Shown here piece by piece: positions 32,402-43,522 of a DNA stretch of 48,932 nt (its first letter is position 1; each line of letters opens with the position of its first letter). The translations under genes were made by a program, and so were the position numbers. Below the pieces are notes generated by a model, which was not told the origin of the DNA, ran no database searches, and worked only from the letters and a program-made list of their open reading frames with translations. The stretch is from Mesostigma viride (lineage: Eukaryota > Streptophyta > Mesostigmatophyceae > Mesostigmatales > Mesostigmataceae): assembly GCA_009746045.1 (NCBI GenBank), contig RPFO01000080.1:2475815-2524746 (forward strand), written 5' to 3'.

Positions 32402-32661
32402 ATGATGGACAAGGCCAAGTGGGCCCAGGTCATAGATCGAGGACAACGAGCCCCCCCCAGTGGGGAAGCGCTCGCGTGTGCAATCCCGCGGGAGGCACGC
32501 CAGATAGCTCCCCCTAGGGCAGCGTGCGGCTGCCTAGATAGATGTTGTAGTTAGAATGCTGTTAGATAGATGTAGTATGTAGCCAATGTAGATAGATTAG
32601 ACCGGTAGGAATGTTTGCACCCATCCATCCATCCATCCATCGGGGTTAATGCTCCGTGACT
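32402..32661 (+). mobile_element. LINE (27.5-32 kb copy), ORF2 end and 3' UTR up to E1
   Basis: After H2 the LINE resumes: MMDKAKWAQVI, then the ORF2 end and a UTR with GATAGATGTTGTAGTTAGAA, a CATC run and CGGGGTTAATGCTCCGTGACT. Here E1 interrupts it; the remaining 40 bp (CTCCCCAACGGGAGCACG plus AATT tail) are at 43483-43522. Confidence 0.88.
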
Positions 32662-32807
32662 CACTATACTTTTCGTCCGAGGGTGGTAAAAAGCATCCGA
32701 GGCGTAAATTACGAGGTGGTAATTTACTCCGCTTTTACTCTTACCGTTTGCATAGGAGGTCGGATCTTTCTCGTAAGCTACGAGTTAGATCCGAGGTAAG
32801 ATCCGAC

Positions 32808-33005
32808 GTCGTAATTTACGAGGTAGTAATTTACGAGGTAGTAATTTACGAGGTAGTAATTTACGAGGTAGTAATTTACGAGGTAGTAATGTACGAGGTA
32901 GTAATGTACGAGGTAGTAATGTACGAGGTAGTAATTTACGAGGTAGTAAGGTACGAGGTAGTAATTTGCGAGGTAGTAATTTACGAGTTGGTAATTTACG
33001 ATCCC
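32808..33005. repeat. E1 left subterminal 15-bp repeats, ~12 copies
   Basis: Tandem GAGGTAGTAATTTAC with single-base variants (AATGTAC, AAGGTAC, AATTTGC). Diverged inverse and direct copies (GTAATTTACTCTG, GGTAATGTACTACC, CTAGTAAAATTACTACC) are scattered at 43250-43430 near the other end. Such arrays are binding sites of the element-encoded protein in En/Spm. Confidence 0.92.
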
Positions 33006-33326
33006 GGTACTCGGTCCCGTAGGTTAAGACGTCGTATGCTTCTCGCGTACACTACCGGTACTACAATCATGTCGCTATGTCGTTCTGAATTGCAGTACGC
33101 ATGTCACTTATCAGAATTTCACTTTGATTTCACATCATTTCGGTCAACCTAACCCCTAACACCCATTTACCCGGGGGAAAAAAATGAATGGCATTTGCAG
33201 CAAGGCTCATGCAAGACGAGTTCCTATTTCATAAAAAATTTCATTATTAAATGCAGGATTACATGTCATGCACAAAAATCCAACGCCTTCACAGAAAATA
33301 GCATATCAAGTCTTCTGACGACAATA

Positions 33327-33590
33327 TCAAGTCAATATCAAATTCGTGGCTTCTCTTCGTGGCTTGAAATACTGTTTCCATGCGGTGCTTAGGACAGCTC
33401 CGGGGATGTCGGCACCGCACAGAAGCTCCATCCGGGAGCAAGTGCGCCGGGGGAAGATGTTGTACATCCAGAGCTCGATATGTGCGGGAAGCCGTCGTGT
33501 TGGAAACCGAGGTGTCTGCACATAATTCCGCGCGCAGGCAGCTTGTGCCTTTACGGGGGAAGACCTGCGACACAAAAACCGTGTCCGGAC
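33327..33590 (-). CDS. Putative terminal exon of the E1 minus-strand gene
   Basis: After an acceptor-like TTTTTGTGTCGCAG (33574-33587 inverted) the frame reads ACARNYVQTPRFPTRRLPAH, IELWMYNIFPRRTCSRMELL, GADIPGAVLSTAWKQYFKPR and stops at 33327. Ordinary amino-acid composition suggests real coding sequence. No family recognised. Position near the left TIR fits the 3' end of a transcript crossing the element. Region 33006-33326 shows nothing else. Confidence 0.4.
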   Translation of the reverse strand, partial: VRTRFLCRRSSPVKAQAACARNYVQTPRFPTRRLPAHIELWMYNIFPRRTCSRMELLCGADIPGAVLSTAWKQYFKPRREATNLILT

Positions 33591-33727
33591 AATGCAATAC
33601 GGAGAAATGGCAACGGCAGATGGAGTCGGCTAAGGCCGCTTGTAAGGAAAGTGATTTTTAATGCACGAATAAATGTATAATGCATGCTACATCGCCATCG
33701 CTTGGGCGGTGAAAAGACAAGGACCAA

Positions 33728-33950
33728 CCACATGCCCCCACCTACCCTTCGTGCATCCCGCCCTTGACGAGGCACAACCATGTGCCCCCACCTACCCTTT
33801 GTGCGTCCCTCCCTTGACAAGAAACAAGCACGTGCACCTATCTAACCTTTGTGCATCCCTTCCTTGGCAAGGAACAAGCACACCCACCCACCTACTCCAC
33901 ATGCATCCCTCCCTTGACAAGGAACAAGCACGATCACCCAGCTACCCACT
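33728..33950. repeat. 50-bp tandem repeat, 4 copies
   Basis: CATCCCTCCCTTGACAAGGA-type phrases recur with a period of 50 bp (CCTTGACGAGG at 33762 and equivalents at 33812, 33862 and 33912), separated by CACCTACC words. Confidence 0.85.
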
Positions 33951-34169
33951 AGCACGGCAGCAAGGCAGACCTTACAATGGCAAGTGATGTTTATCGGTAG
34001 AAACTGTTAGACAACTAGCAAACGAGCCAGCCGGTGAAGAGCAAGGCACGCATGCAAGGAATTTGTCGTTGCCTATGTCTACGCTTGTGTTTGTCACTGC
34101 AGTTGAAATCTGCATTTGCATCAGCAGGCCCGATCGAACCCCATGTCGCCACCCGCATTTCCACTTATA

Positions 34170-34570
34170 CTTCACGGCCCCTTATTCTTCTCTTGTGCCT
34201 GCCTTTGCCCTAACTGTTACCCTAGCATCTGCCCTTGCCCCTATCCTTTGATCCCCAGTGTTTGCCGTTGCCCTCATCCTTTCCCTAGTGCCTGCCCTTG
34301 TCTTCATCTTTTCCCTTGTGCCTGCCCTTGCCCTTGTCCGTTCCCTCGTGCTTGACTTGTCCTAATCTCTTTCCCTTGCGCCTGCCCTTGCCCTTATCCG
34401 CTTCCCTTGTGCCTGCCCCTGCCCTTGCCCTTGTCATTTCCCTTGAGCCTGCCCTTTTGGCAAGCACAAGTGCCTTTGTCCTTTCCTTGGCCTTGTGCTT
34501 GCTCTTCCAGTTTCCCTTTCCTTTGCTCGTGCGGTTGCCTTTGCTCTTACCCGGGTGCTTGCCCTTGCCG
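34170..34570. repeat. Degenerate CCTTGCCC-rich cryptic repeat
   Basis: Irregular repetition of TGCCTGCCCTTGCCCTTGTC-like phrases. A minus-strand frame reads Lys/Gly-rich low complexity, which I take as a by-product. 34571-35300 holds nothing I can support. Confidence 0.75.
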
Positions 34571-35306
34571 TTTGCAAGCTGCATTATTGTCTTAGCAAGC
34601 TAGCAAGTGCAAACTGGCACTGAGCCAGAAATGCAAGCAAAGCAGCCAGTGTAAATAAGGATGGACGGGAACAGTAGAAAGCTAGGGGTGGCAACGGTGC
34701 TAGAGCTCATGGCAACAAGGTGGTCCCATTCTTGCTGCATTGGGTGCGTTGCGTGGGTGGGATATTGCGAGAGGGGGACATTCTTGCCTTGGTTGTGTTT
34801 TCACATGCACCCGGTGCTTGAATTTATGCGTGCAAGGGTGGCTGGTATCCCAACCAACAGCCTAAGAGGAAAAAGAGTGCTTAGAAAGCAAGAATGACTT
34901 AATGTTGGTAATAGCAGTGGCGGCGGCAGCAAAAACTGTTGTTATAGATGCAAGCTACAACACTGCGGATGGTTTCTCACACTAATGTGGATAATGATAA
35001 TGCATGCCACTTAACGGGACCATATAAACCACAACAAGAATAAATCGTGAGAGCAAAAGAAAGGGGAGTACAAAATGGCCGGCTTACCTAGCTACAGCAA
35101 AAAAATTACATGAAAAACAAGATAACTCACCTTTGTCGCAGCAGTGACCATATCAGACAGCTCACAAAAACTTGTTGATCCTTGAAACTTCCTGCTTGAA
35201 GGCAGCCACCAACGGTCTGGAGTTTTCACCCCAGTCCTTCTCAACAGCCAAGGAAAAGGGAAAGAGAGAGGAGGGGTGCGGGAGGGACAAGAGAGCGGGG
35301 GTGGGA

Positions 35307-35421
<115 letters not shown>

Positions 35422-36005
35422 GAGAAGTGCGGGTGGGGGTGGGAGAGGTGGGATGGAAGATTCACTACGTTAGCAGGCGACTAAACTGCTACAATGACAC
35501 AAAACCACGGAGCTAGGCCCTTCACTCCATCAGATCAGAGTGAAAACCCATGTTGAAACTGGGACAAATGCCATTAGAATGTTACTATGACCGTGGCTAG
35601 TAAACGTGAATTGACACCCAGGTTGTGACTTCAACGATTGGAGGCAACCTTGCCAAGTCTCCCAAATGCAGTCGGCTAGACAAGCTTCACAAAAAACGCA
35701 GCAAACATGTTAACGTTGCTAATATTCCAACGACGCGCATCCGCAGTCCGGCTGCCAATGAAGTCTTCTTGGTCGCCAGCTGTGCACAGAGGAGTAACCG
35801 CTAGAGACGCCAATTTGCGAACAACTCATTACAATTACAAAGCGCAGGAAGCAGATGGCTATGCATCAACAATTACTTCCGCTCGCCCTCGTATTTAGCC
35901 AGGTCTATCTGCCCAAACTGGGTAAATGTTTTGCGATCGGTGAAATTGGCCTCTAGTGACTTACTTTCCCAGAAAGTGTCCATTCACACGACAACCGACT
36001 CACGC

Positions 36006-36191
36006 TCACACGTCGTGAGGAGTTGCCGATAGGATAAAGAAGCCGAACGATGAATTGCTGTACATAAATGCCACGCTAACGGCGTCGTGAACTGACTTCT
36101 TGCAATCACGATTAAAGTGCCCGGCCCAACAACAAATTGGCGACACACGACCCCGCAACTGGAAAAGAATTCTGGCCACATTGATATACAT
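36006..36191 (-). CDS. Zinc-knuckle-like exon in E1
   Basis: Minus-strand frame reading RVSPICCWAGHFNRDCKKS. Spacing is x-x2-C-x4-H-x4-C, the CCHC zinc knuckle of Gag-like and transposon nucleic-acid-binding proteins, with Ser where the first Cys should be. Open for 61 codons. The rest has no domain, and another frame is open over the same bases (ending SCVANLLLGRAL), so the exon is uncertain. Confidence 0.35.
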   Translation of the reverse strand: MYINVARILFQLRGRVSPICCWAGHFNRDCKKSVHDAVSVAFMYSNSSFGFFILSATPHDV

Positions 36192-36424
36192 CGGTTTGAT
36201 AAAGTAAAACCTCGCATTCGGTTCTGGCTAGCCTCAAACGCATGCGCCTTGAAACCTTTATCCTCCTGGCGGCCACAGTTTCTCGGTTCTCTGTTCCGTT
36301 GGTCGTGCCGCTAGCGTGCCAGCCGCTCCAGTCCCTAAAATTCAAATTCGTGTTGTTCGAGAAAACGTTGTCGGGTCGGCGACGGCACGATGCCGGGCCG
36401 GGCTGCATGGGCCATGGAGGGTGG

Positions 36425-36862
36425 TGGTACACAAATACCGTACAAGTGATACACAAATACGCTACAAGTGATACACAAATACCGCCAGTATAACAGCGGG
36501 TCGCTGCGTACCTGCCGTGGGAAGGAGGACAAGTGATACACAAATACGCTACAAGTGATACACAAATACCGTACAAGTGATACACAATTGCAGGCAGGAC
36601 AACAGCGGGTCGCTGCGTACCTGCCGTGGGAAGGAGGACAAGTGATACACAAATACGCTACAAGTGATACACAAATACCGTACAAGTGATACACAATTGC
36701 AGCCAGGACAACAGCGGGTCGCTGCGTACCTGCCGTGGGAAGGAGGACAAGTGATACACAAATACGCTACAAGTGATACACAAATACCGTACAAGTGATA
36801 CACAATTGCAGCCAGGACATGCAACAGCGGGTCGCTGCGTACCTGCCGCGGGAAGGAGGGGG
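36425..36862. repeat. 109-bp higher-order repeat of 20-bp subunits
   Basis: Four units ending GGGTCGCTGCGTACCTGCCG / GGGAAGGAGG (ends at 36528, 36637, 36746, 36859). Each unit opens with two or three copies of ACAAGTGATACACAAATACC or the GCT variant. Confidence 0.95.
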
Positions 36863-36884
36863 GTGGTACACAAATATCCGACCT

Positions 36885-37572
36885 ATATATTAGCAATAGC
36901 CGCCGCCTATCAAACAGGTCCTATTCATCACGAGCGTCAACGCCCCGTCATCGCCCCGTCATCGCCCGGCCGAGGGCCTTAACCTGTTAACTCTTTATTC
37001 GGAGTGATAGTCAACGACCTATACTACCAATAGCTGCCGCATATCAAACATGGGCTTATCATCACGCCCGTCGAGGGCGATGACGGTGACGACCGTCACC
37101 GTCATCGCCCTCGACGGGCCAACATCTAAACTCTTCTCTTAATCAACAATCTATATTACCAATAGCCGCCGCCTATCAAACAGATCCTATTCATCACGCG
37201 CGTCAACGCCCCGTCATCGCCCCGTCATCGCCCCGTGATCGCCATGCCGAGCCAGCCGAGGGCCAACCTCTTTACATTTGTATTCGGAGTAGTAGTCAAC
37301 GACCTATATTACCAATAGCCGCCGCATATCAAAAAGGTCGTATTCATGACGCCCGTCGAGGGCGATGACGGTGACGCCGTCACCGTCATCGCCCACGGGC
37401 CAACATCTAAACTCTTCTCTTAATCAACAATCTATATTACCAATAGCCGCCGCCTGTCAAACAGATCCTATTCATCACGCGCGTCAACGCCCCGTCATCG
37501 CCCCGTCATCGCTCCGTGATCGCCATGCCGACTGCCGAGGGCCAACCTCTTAACTCTTTATTCGGAGTAATA
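36885..37572. repeat. Alternating A/B satellite with built-in palindromes
   Basis: Five monomers of about 130-150 bp, each starting ATATTACCAATAGCCGCCGC, alternate between two types. Type A has repeated CGCCCCGTCAT; type B has a palindrome. In the first B (37067-37118) the arms are 25 bp, perfect, with a 2-base centre (CCCGTCGAGGGCGATGACGG...). The second B palindrome (37352-37401) is slightly shortened. 37573-38340 shows nothing I can support. Confidence 0.93.
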
Positions 37573-38344
37573 GTTAACTGCCGGCATTGCCATACAAGAA
37601 GAAGCTCTCGATCCTAGGTATAGACTACCTCGGGTATCATCATCGTAATTGCTAGCATCGAGATCATTCATACCTACCGACGATGGCCAGCTGCAAAAGA
37701 AAAATGTCGACCAACAGACAGGACCTATCGCCGGGAACCCTCAAGGCAATAAGGGCGAGACAGGCTTTCACCGTTAAGTAAAGTTGTCCACATCGTGCTA
37801 AGGAATTTGTGCTAATCTATGAGTACCTATATGGACACTTTGTCGCATTTTTTACATGGCAAATAAGCGATGTATGTGTCATGTAGGCTGCCATTGGTGC
37901 ATGCATGCATGGGCCAGCAATGATGGTCAGAGGTACATTGTGCCTATGAGATAATCATCGATTTGTTGATCAGCAAGTGATTCATTACGTGAGACAACAA
38001 TATGTTTGGGGGCTAAGCTTCTTACATTGGTCACATGGCCCGCCATAATTGTTTTCTTATGTGTTTAAGGTTAGGACTCTGTTCATGACTGAACGTCATG
38101 AACGCGCTCTATTCATGACATTGATTAATTGATTTTAATTAGTCTCATGTCCATGTTGGGGGACCGGGATCTCTGAATTCCCCAAAGAAGATATAGTGGA
38201 AGTCACCCCAAGACGTCAATATCCGTCAAGACGTCAATAACAACATGTATGTCCACAGCTCAGCTAGTAGTCTAAAATATGGGCCTCGAGCTAATCTTGC
38301 ACGCAAGCAATGCCTATCATCAAGGATTAATTAATGCCTATCAA

Positions 38345-38520
38345 CAAGGAGACAATCATGCTTGTTAAATTTCCTAGGACCCACAACTGGGGGGTCGTAG
38401 TCTTTGACAATGTCCGCCTGGGCAACGCTACTAATCCTACACATCCGAGGTCCCATGTCTGAATAAGAGGGGTTGAGCGGATGACGCCAACAGTGTCTGT
38501 GCTCTGCATGTCAGCTAAAA
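38345..38520 (-). other. Possible R1-related terminus and flank
   Basis: CAAGGAGACAATC at 38346 matches the fixed terminus of R1 (CAARGAGACAAYC), but what follows is unrelated. The direct repeat TAATGCCTATCA is seen just outside (38308-38322 area and 38332-38343). It may be the 3' end of a different retroposon using the same tail. Confidence 0.35.
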
Positions 38521-38550
38521 TCATACCGCGGAGACAAACATATGGCGGTA

Positions 38551-38746
38551 ACTTTTGCGGATGACTGTAGGTGTAAGTTGGCGATGCCATGGTATCCGGA
38601 GACGTCCGTCCTATAGTCAGCAAAATTGGTGCGAGAGGTCCCCAGTTCGATTCCGGTCGGATTCATTTGCAGATCGCGTTTTCCGCGTTTTCCGCGGCCT
38701 GGCACTGAACGCAAAGGTTTTCACCTTTGCGGAGTGTCTGATCAGA
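38551..38746 (+). mobile_element. tRNA-like SINE (copy 2) in E1, 5'-truncated
   Basis: Flanked by the perfect 11-bp TSD ATATGGCGGTA (38540-38550, 38747-38757). Carries the B-box word CCCAGTTCGATTCCGGTCGG (38641-38660) and ends TGATCAGA like copy 1 (26206-26466). It lacks about 60 bp of the 5' side present in copy 1. Confidence 0.87.
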
Positions 38747-38919
38747 ATATGGCGGTATGTCCAATGTTGGCCACTGCGTCGCCTAACAGGTTCTTACATG
38801 GTCGGCAAGGGCCTGACCATGTAAGAAGATATCTCCCTGGCTGGCCAGTCCACAAGGAACCAGCACAGACCTCATCTGAATCAACCTGATTAATTAACTA
38901 ACTACTTAATTCATTTATT

Positions 38920-39257
38920 AAACTCATGCCCCCATTAGGGAGTCAAGGAGCATTAGCTAACCCCGATTAATTAATTAATTTAATTAATTAATTAAACACG
39001 TGCTCCTGTTGGGGAGTCACGGAGCACCGAAGTGCTTTTAATCCCTGTGTGTGGACAACAGGAGAAAGGGCAGAGACCCCCAGTCTCCTTCATGCCTAAG
39101 GCATGCCACAGCTGCATTCGGGAACGCTAGCTAAAGGGACACGCCAACGATCCGGCAATCTGTGGGTGCAATAAGACCCATGTGAGCATGGCATAACACT
39201 AGGAGCGTGGGCAAGTAATCTCATCATAGCCAGGACGTAGCATGGCTGTACTAGGAC
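38920..39257 (-). mobile_element. Two LINE/H2-type 3' tails in tandem
   Basis: 38985-39257 matches 31900-32175 (H2 3' UTR) with few changes, including AGTGCTTTTAATCCCTGTGT and the stem-loop (here CTCCTGTTGGGGAG). Directly left, 38925-38965 has a more diverged tail (GCCCCCATTAGGGAGTCAAG). Both end in AATT repeats toward the left. Confidence 0.82.
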
Positions 39258-39270
39258 TATACCCCGATCA

Positions 39271-40313
39271 ATGGATGGATGGATGGATGGATGGATGGAT
39301 GGATGGATGGATGGATGGATGGATGGATGGATGGATGGATGGATGGATGGATGGATGGATGGATGGATGGATGGATGGATGGATGGATGGATGGATGGAT
39401 GGATGGATGGATGGATGGATGGATGGATGGATGGATGGATGGATGGATGGATGGATGGATGGATGGATGGATGGATGGATGGATGGATGGATGGATGGAT
39501 GGATGGATGGATGGATGGATGGATGGATGGATGGATGGATGGATGGATGGATGGATGGATGGATGGATGGATGGATGGATGGATGGATGGATGGATGGAT
39601 GGATGGATGGATGGATGGATGGATGGATGGATGGATGGATGGATGGATGGATGGATGGATGGATGGATGGATGGATGGATGGATGGATGGATGGATGGAT
39701 GGATGGATGGATGGATGGATGGATGGATGGATGGATGGATGGATGGATGGATGGATGGATGGATGGATGGATGGATGGATGGATGGATGGATGGATGGAT
39801 GGATGGATGGATGGATGGATGGATGGATGGATGGATGGATGGATGGATGGATGGATGGATGGATGGATGGATGGATGGATGGATGGATGGATGGATGGAT
39901 GGATGGATGGATGGATGGATGGATGGATGGATGGATGGATGGATGGATGGATGGATGGATGGATGGATGGATGGATGGATGGATGGATGGATGGATGGAT
40001 GGATGGATGGATGGATGGATGGATGGATGGATGGATGGATGGATGGATGGATGGATGGATGGATGGATGGATGGATGGATGGATGGATGGATGGATGGAT
40101 GGATGGATGGATGGATGGATGGATGGATGGATGGATGGATGGATGGATGGATGGATGGATGGATGGATGGATGGATGGATGGATGGATGGATGGATGGAT
40201 GGATGGATGGATGGATGGATGGATGGATGGATGGATGGATGGATGGATGGATGGATGGATGGATGGATGGATGGATGGATGGATGGATGGATGGATGGAT
40301 GGATGGATGGATG
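39271..40313. repeat. Perfect (ATGG)n array, ~260 copies
   Basis: 1043 bp without a single interruption. It begins right after ACCCCGATCA; in LINE family-2 tails the same place reads AACCCCGATGGATGGATGG (8551-8570) with only about four repeats. The array therefore probably grew from a LINE-borne CATC/ATGG seed. Open frames through it (WMDG, HPSI repeats) are artefacts. Confidence 0.97.
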
Positions 40314-40519
40314 TCAGGCTTGTCTTACATGATGCAGTGGAACTTTGGTGCTGGAGGGTTAATTGTGGCCCGGTCTGGTTTAGCTTCAGTGCTCTCATGG
40401 CGGCCTTCATTTGTAATTATTTGAATGCATGCCCATTGGGCCATGCATAGTGTATATTTTTTACGCATGCACGCCCATTATGTATCGCTGGGTCCATCCC
40501 ATCAATGCTTGTTTATTGC

Positions 40520-40900
40520 CAGGTCTGGTGTAAGTAAGTTAGTGCTATCTAGTCTACAAAATCCTCACTACACTTCTCCCCAAAGCGCCCCTTCCGCTTT
40601 GGGGGAGGGGGCTTACCCACATGGGCTGGCGTGTGAGCCGGGACATTGGTCTTCCACCTCTTCTTGTTCTGCATAGGAACAGAGAGCGAAGAAATGCGGT
40701 GTGGGGACCCCTTCTCGTGGTAATGCGTTACATGTACTCCCCACCGGGCTTTGCTCTTCATGGGTTCATAAAGACAACAATTATTCAGTAAGAATTTAAA
40801 AAATTAGGAACATATATCCGTTGGGAGTCACTGTTACACATATACCTGAAAAGGGGCATATGATTTTAAATACATTCTGAGCTACAACCTGCACGTGCAT
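40520..40900 (-). mobile_element. LINE ORF2 end plus an H1-type 3' tail
   Basis: 40549-40690 inverted reads the LINE ORF2 C-terminus (NKKRWKTNVPAHTPAHVGKP, PPPKRKGRF). 40795-40900 inverted resembles the H1 3' UTR end (CATATGCCCCTTTTCAGG ... ACTCCCAACGGAT ... ATGTTCC), with one stem base changed. Both are fragments. 40901-41370 shows no supported gene. Confidence 0.75.
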
Positions 40901-41700
40901 GGGTTTAGTTAACTGGCACCTATACTAGAGGCCTGACATGGGGTGGAGCTTCAGTGCTTCCCCGCCTTCTCCTTCTCCCACACTGGGTGCTCCGCGTCCT
41001 TCTTCTCCGGCCCTGCCCATGGGTGCACCGGCCCCGCCTCCTCCTTCTCCTCTCGGGACGATTCGCGCTCCACGCATGGCTGCAGCATCAGTTAGCACGG
41101 GCAAGACATAGCAGTAACCGCGCTATTGCTGTTCTAGCACCAGCCTAGCAGACTGCCATGATCACTCAGCAAACCCACGACAGCTAAACCCTTGGCTGTC
41201 ACAACCAGTCCATGCATCATTAAGTATGGGTACAGGGAAAGCTTCCCGCATATCCATGGCCATATGGATGGCAGCAACACAACGACTTGCCCCCTAGCCC
41301 CCCGTGCACACACAAAAACGTGGGTCGTGGCTTCCACGCCCCATCCGCCATGCATGACAGCGCGTACCTTACTCGCATTCACACCGGGCTGCATCCCAGC
41401 GCCGTTGCTGTCCCCATGTGACACGTCGGCTGATTAAGCAGACACACAGCAGAGTCTGATGTAAACCGCTAAACCCCAAACCCATGCAGACCACAGTCAA
41501 GGACGCGTGCATGTCAAGCCATGCCAATTGTGAACCGTACAGCAATTTACTTTTCAAGCCTGAAGAGGTGGATAGCAGATACTAGCCTGGAAGAGGTTAC
41601 AGGGGCACATGTCCATTAGCGAGCGGAACAACACAGCATACACCCTACAAGCGTACCGCACAATGTCCTCCTGCAATTGTCTGCAGATCTCCCAATGCCG

Positions 41701-41795
41701 CAGACATCTCCACTGCTCTCATGGCGATTGCAAATGCTTCATGCCGCTGACATCTCCACTGCTCTCATGGCGATTGCAAATGCTTGATGCCGCAC
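41701..41795. repeat. Direct duplication of ~46 bp
   Basis: GACATCTCCACTGCTCTCAT / GGCGATTGCAAATGCTT is present twice, 46 bp apart, with two differences. Confidence 0.9.
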
Positions 41796-41864
41796 CTCTG
41801 CTTACAGCAGAAAAGCTTCCTCCGGGCGAGGCACCTGACTGGAACCAACACCCATTCCTTGGCT

Positions 41865-42266
41865 TCACAACGTGGCCATGACAGCATCGTGAATCTGCTT
41901 CGCCAACGCCCACACTTCAGGACCCGCGCCCTGCACCGCCATGGCCACAGGCTGCACCGCTGCAATCGATGCAGCATTCACTGCCTGCGCCGCACCATGT
42001 ACTGCATGCACGAAAGCCAATCCTGGCTCGGTTATCATGGTCTTGCCCGATTCCTGCTGCTTCTTCTTCTTCGATGCGGTCATGCGCACTTTATACCCCT
42101 TCCTCTCCAAGCACGCCTTCAGCACCTGGCTCGTGCGGTGCTGAATATGCTTCTGAAGGCGCGCCTTCTAAACACGAAATGTTGGCAATGTATGATTCCC
42201 AAACGGCATGATAGGCACATAATCAGTCCCATTAATTGCTTTGCGGCAGTCAATGCACCAGAACAC
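41865..42266 (-). pseudogene. E1 gene exon with one in-frame TAG
   Basis: After an acceptor CAACAG at 42267-42272, the minus frame reads VFWCIDCRKAINGTDYVPIM ... LPTFRV, then TAG (42168-42170), and continues in the same frame KARLQKHIQHRTSQVLKACL, a Lys-rich stretch (TASKKKKQQ) and an Ala-rich helix (AAQAVNAASIAAVQPVAMAV) to a stop at 41865. The CxxC near the start could bind zinc. Composition stays protein-like on both sides of the TAG, so either the TAG is a mutation or TTTAG is an acceptor of a small intron. Acceptor phase agrees with the exon at 42376-42569. No family recognised. Confidence 0.45.
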
Positions 42267-42375
42267 CTGTTGAAAAAAGAAGGTTATGCGCGCTAGCGAT
42301 TACCCGCGGCAAGAAGCAATCAACACGCCTCGCTAACAACTGCAACCACAATGTAATTCATGACGGGCCACTCAC

Positions 42376-42569
42376 CGCTACCCTGCTCTCCTGATTCAAT
42401 GTCTCCCCATTCTCAAGGCCTCCATTGTAAACCTCTCCGTCTTCACCATCGTCATCGTCTTCCTCTTCCTCCACTCCGACGTATCCGTGTTTCCTTTTCC
42501 TAAGATACCTAGGGTTGTTCAAGTCGTATGTGCGGCGTTGGCACACTTCCAACAAAATTTTGGCCGCCT
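42376..42569 (-). CDS. Acidic exon of the E1 minus-strand gene
   Basis: Between an acceptor GGGTAG and the good donor GCG|GTGAGT. Reads AAKILLEVCQRRTYDLNNPR, YLRKRKHGYVG, then EEEEDDDDGEDGE and LENGETLNQESRVA. A basic then acidic profile is common in nuclear DNA-binding proteins. Phase fits the next exon (42266 downward). Could be the CACTA TNPA-like accessory gene; this is inference from position only. Confidence 0.45.
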
Positions 42570-42855
42570 CTACCCATTACCATTTATTCGTACTATCATA
42601 ACATATCCAGGCGTTTGAAAAATCATTCCCTCGTTCGAACTTCTACCCCTGGGCGTCCATGACGAGGCAGTCACGACGGGACGCAGATGCACAAAAATAA
42701 AACAAGGCGACATCCCTTCAATCATTGACCAAAAAACAGAATACGCGCAGAACTTGGATTTCAACACCACGCACCCATTACCAGCGAGCACGGCTGGCCT
42801 GCAACCGCCATCATTTCATAACCAGAAGCCAGGGCCCACACTCCATCCCGTTACC

Positions 42856-42975
42856 TCATCTTCCACGCACGGCTTCCGCTGCTTCCCTCTGCTCTTTCGC
42901 ATTCTCCGCCAGCAACCTCGCCTTCTCCTCGTCCAACAATCCACTAAGAATAAAATCCCCTCTATTGGACGCCAT
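42856..42975 (-). CDS. Putative first exon of the E1 gene
   Basis: Starts MASNRGDFILSGLLDEEKAR and runs through a charged helix (LLAENAKEQREAAEA) for 39 codons. It lies about 500 bp inside the right TIR, where CACTA transcripts start. The best donor (GCC|GTGCGT) does not match the phase of the exon at 42569, so an exon is missing or the model is wrong. Confidence 0.35.
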   Translation of the reverse strand: MASNRGDFILSGLLDEEKARLLAENAKEQREAAEAVRGR

Positions 42976-43482
42976 TCAGACGAACTTTGCTAGCGTCTTT
43001 TCACCGGCCCCAGCACACATAATCTATAGCCGCTTAATGACAACGGCCGACAACGACAACTGCTGAATAGGCGAAAAAGGCTGATAACTACATTTTTATA
43101 TTTCGCTGCATTTGCTAATAGACACGCACGTTCTCCCACTTCTCCATTACAATATAATTATCCATCTGGCCGTGTACAGGCAAAGATCCCCGAAGTAGCT
43201 TACTGAAACGTATCTTACAGCATCGGATCACTGGCACCTAATCTACAGGTGGTAGATTACCAACCAAGACCCGTCGCGGTAATTTACTCTGTCGGTAATG
43301 TACTACCAAAGATGTGCAGTCGTAACGTTACTCTTACTTACGGCTAGTAAAATTACTACCAATCATCCTACGTAGTAATGATTACGGCGTTGGATCTCAC
43401 GCCTCGGATCTAGGTAGTAAGATAAGACCTCGTAATTTACGCCTCGGATGCTTTTTACCACCCTCGGACGAAAAGTATAGTG

Positions 43483-43522
43483 CTCCCCAACGGGAGCACG
43501 AGTCTAATTAATTAATTAATGA
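43483..43522 (+). mobile_element. Last 40 bp of the LINE split by E1
   Basis: CTCCCCAACGGGAGCACGAG and an AATT tail: the 3' end of the LINE whose body stops at 32661. The two parts join to the uninterrupted family-2 tail once E1 is removed. Confidence 0.88.

Noticed and set aside
34285-34584. Lys/Gly-rich basic protein on the minus strand
   Set aside because: Arises from irregular CCTTGCCC repetition; no flanking splice sites.
39242-40450. Long frames of WMDG or HPSI repeats
   Set aside because: Pure products of the perfect ATGG array.
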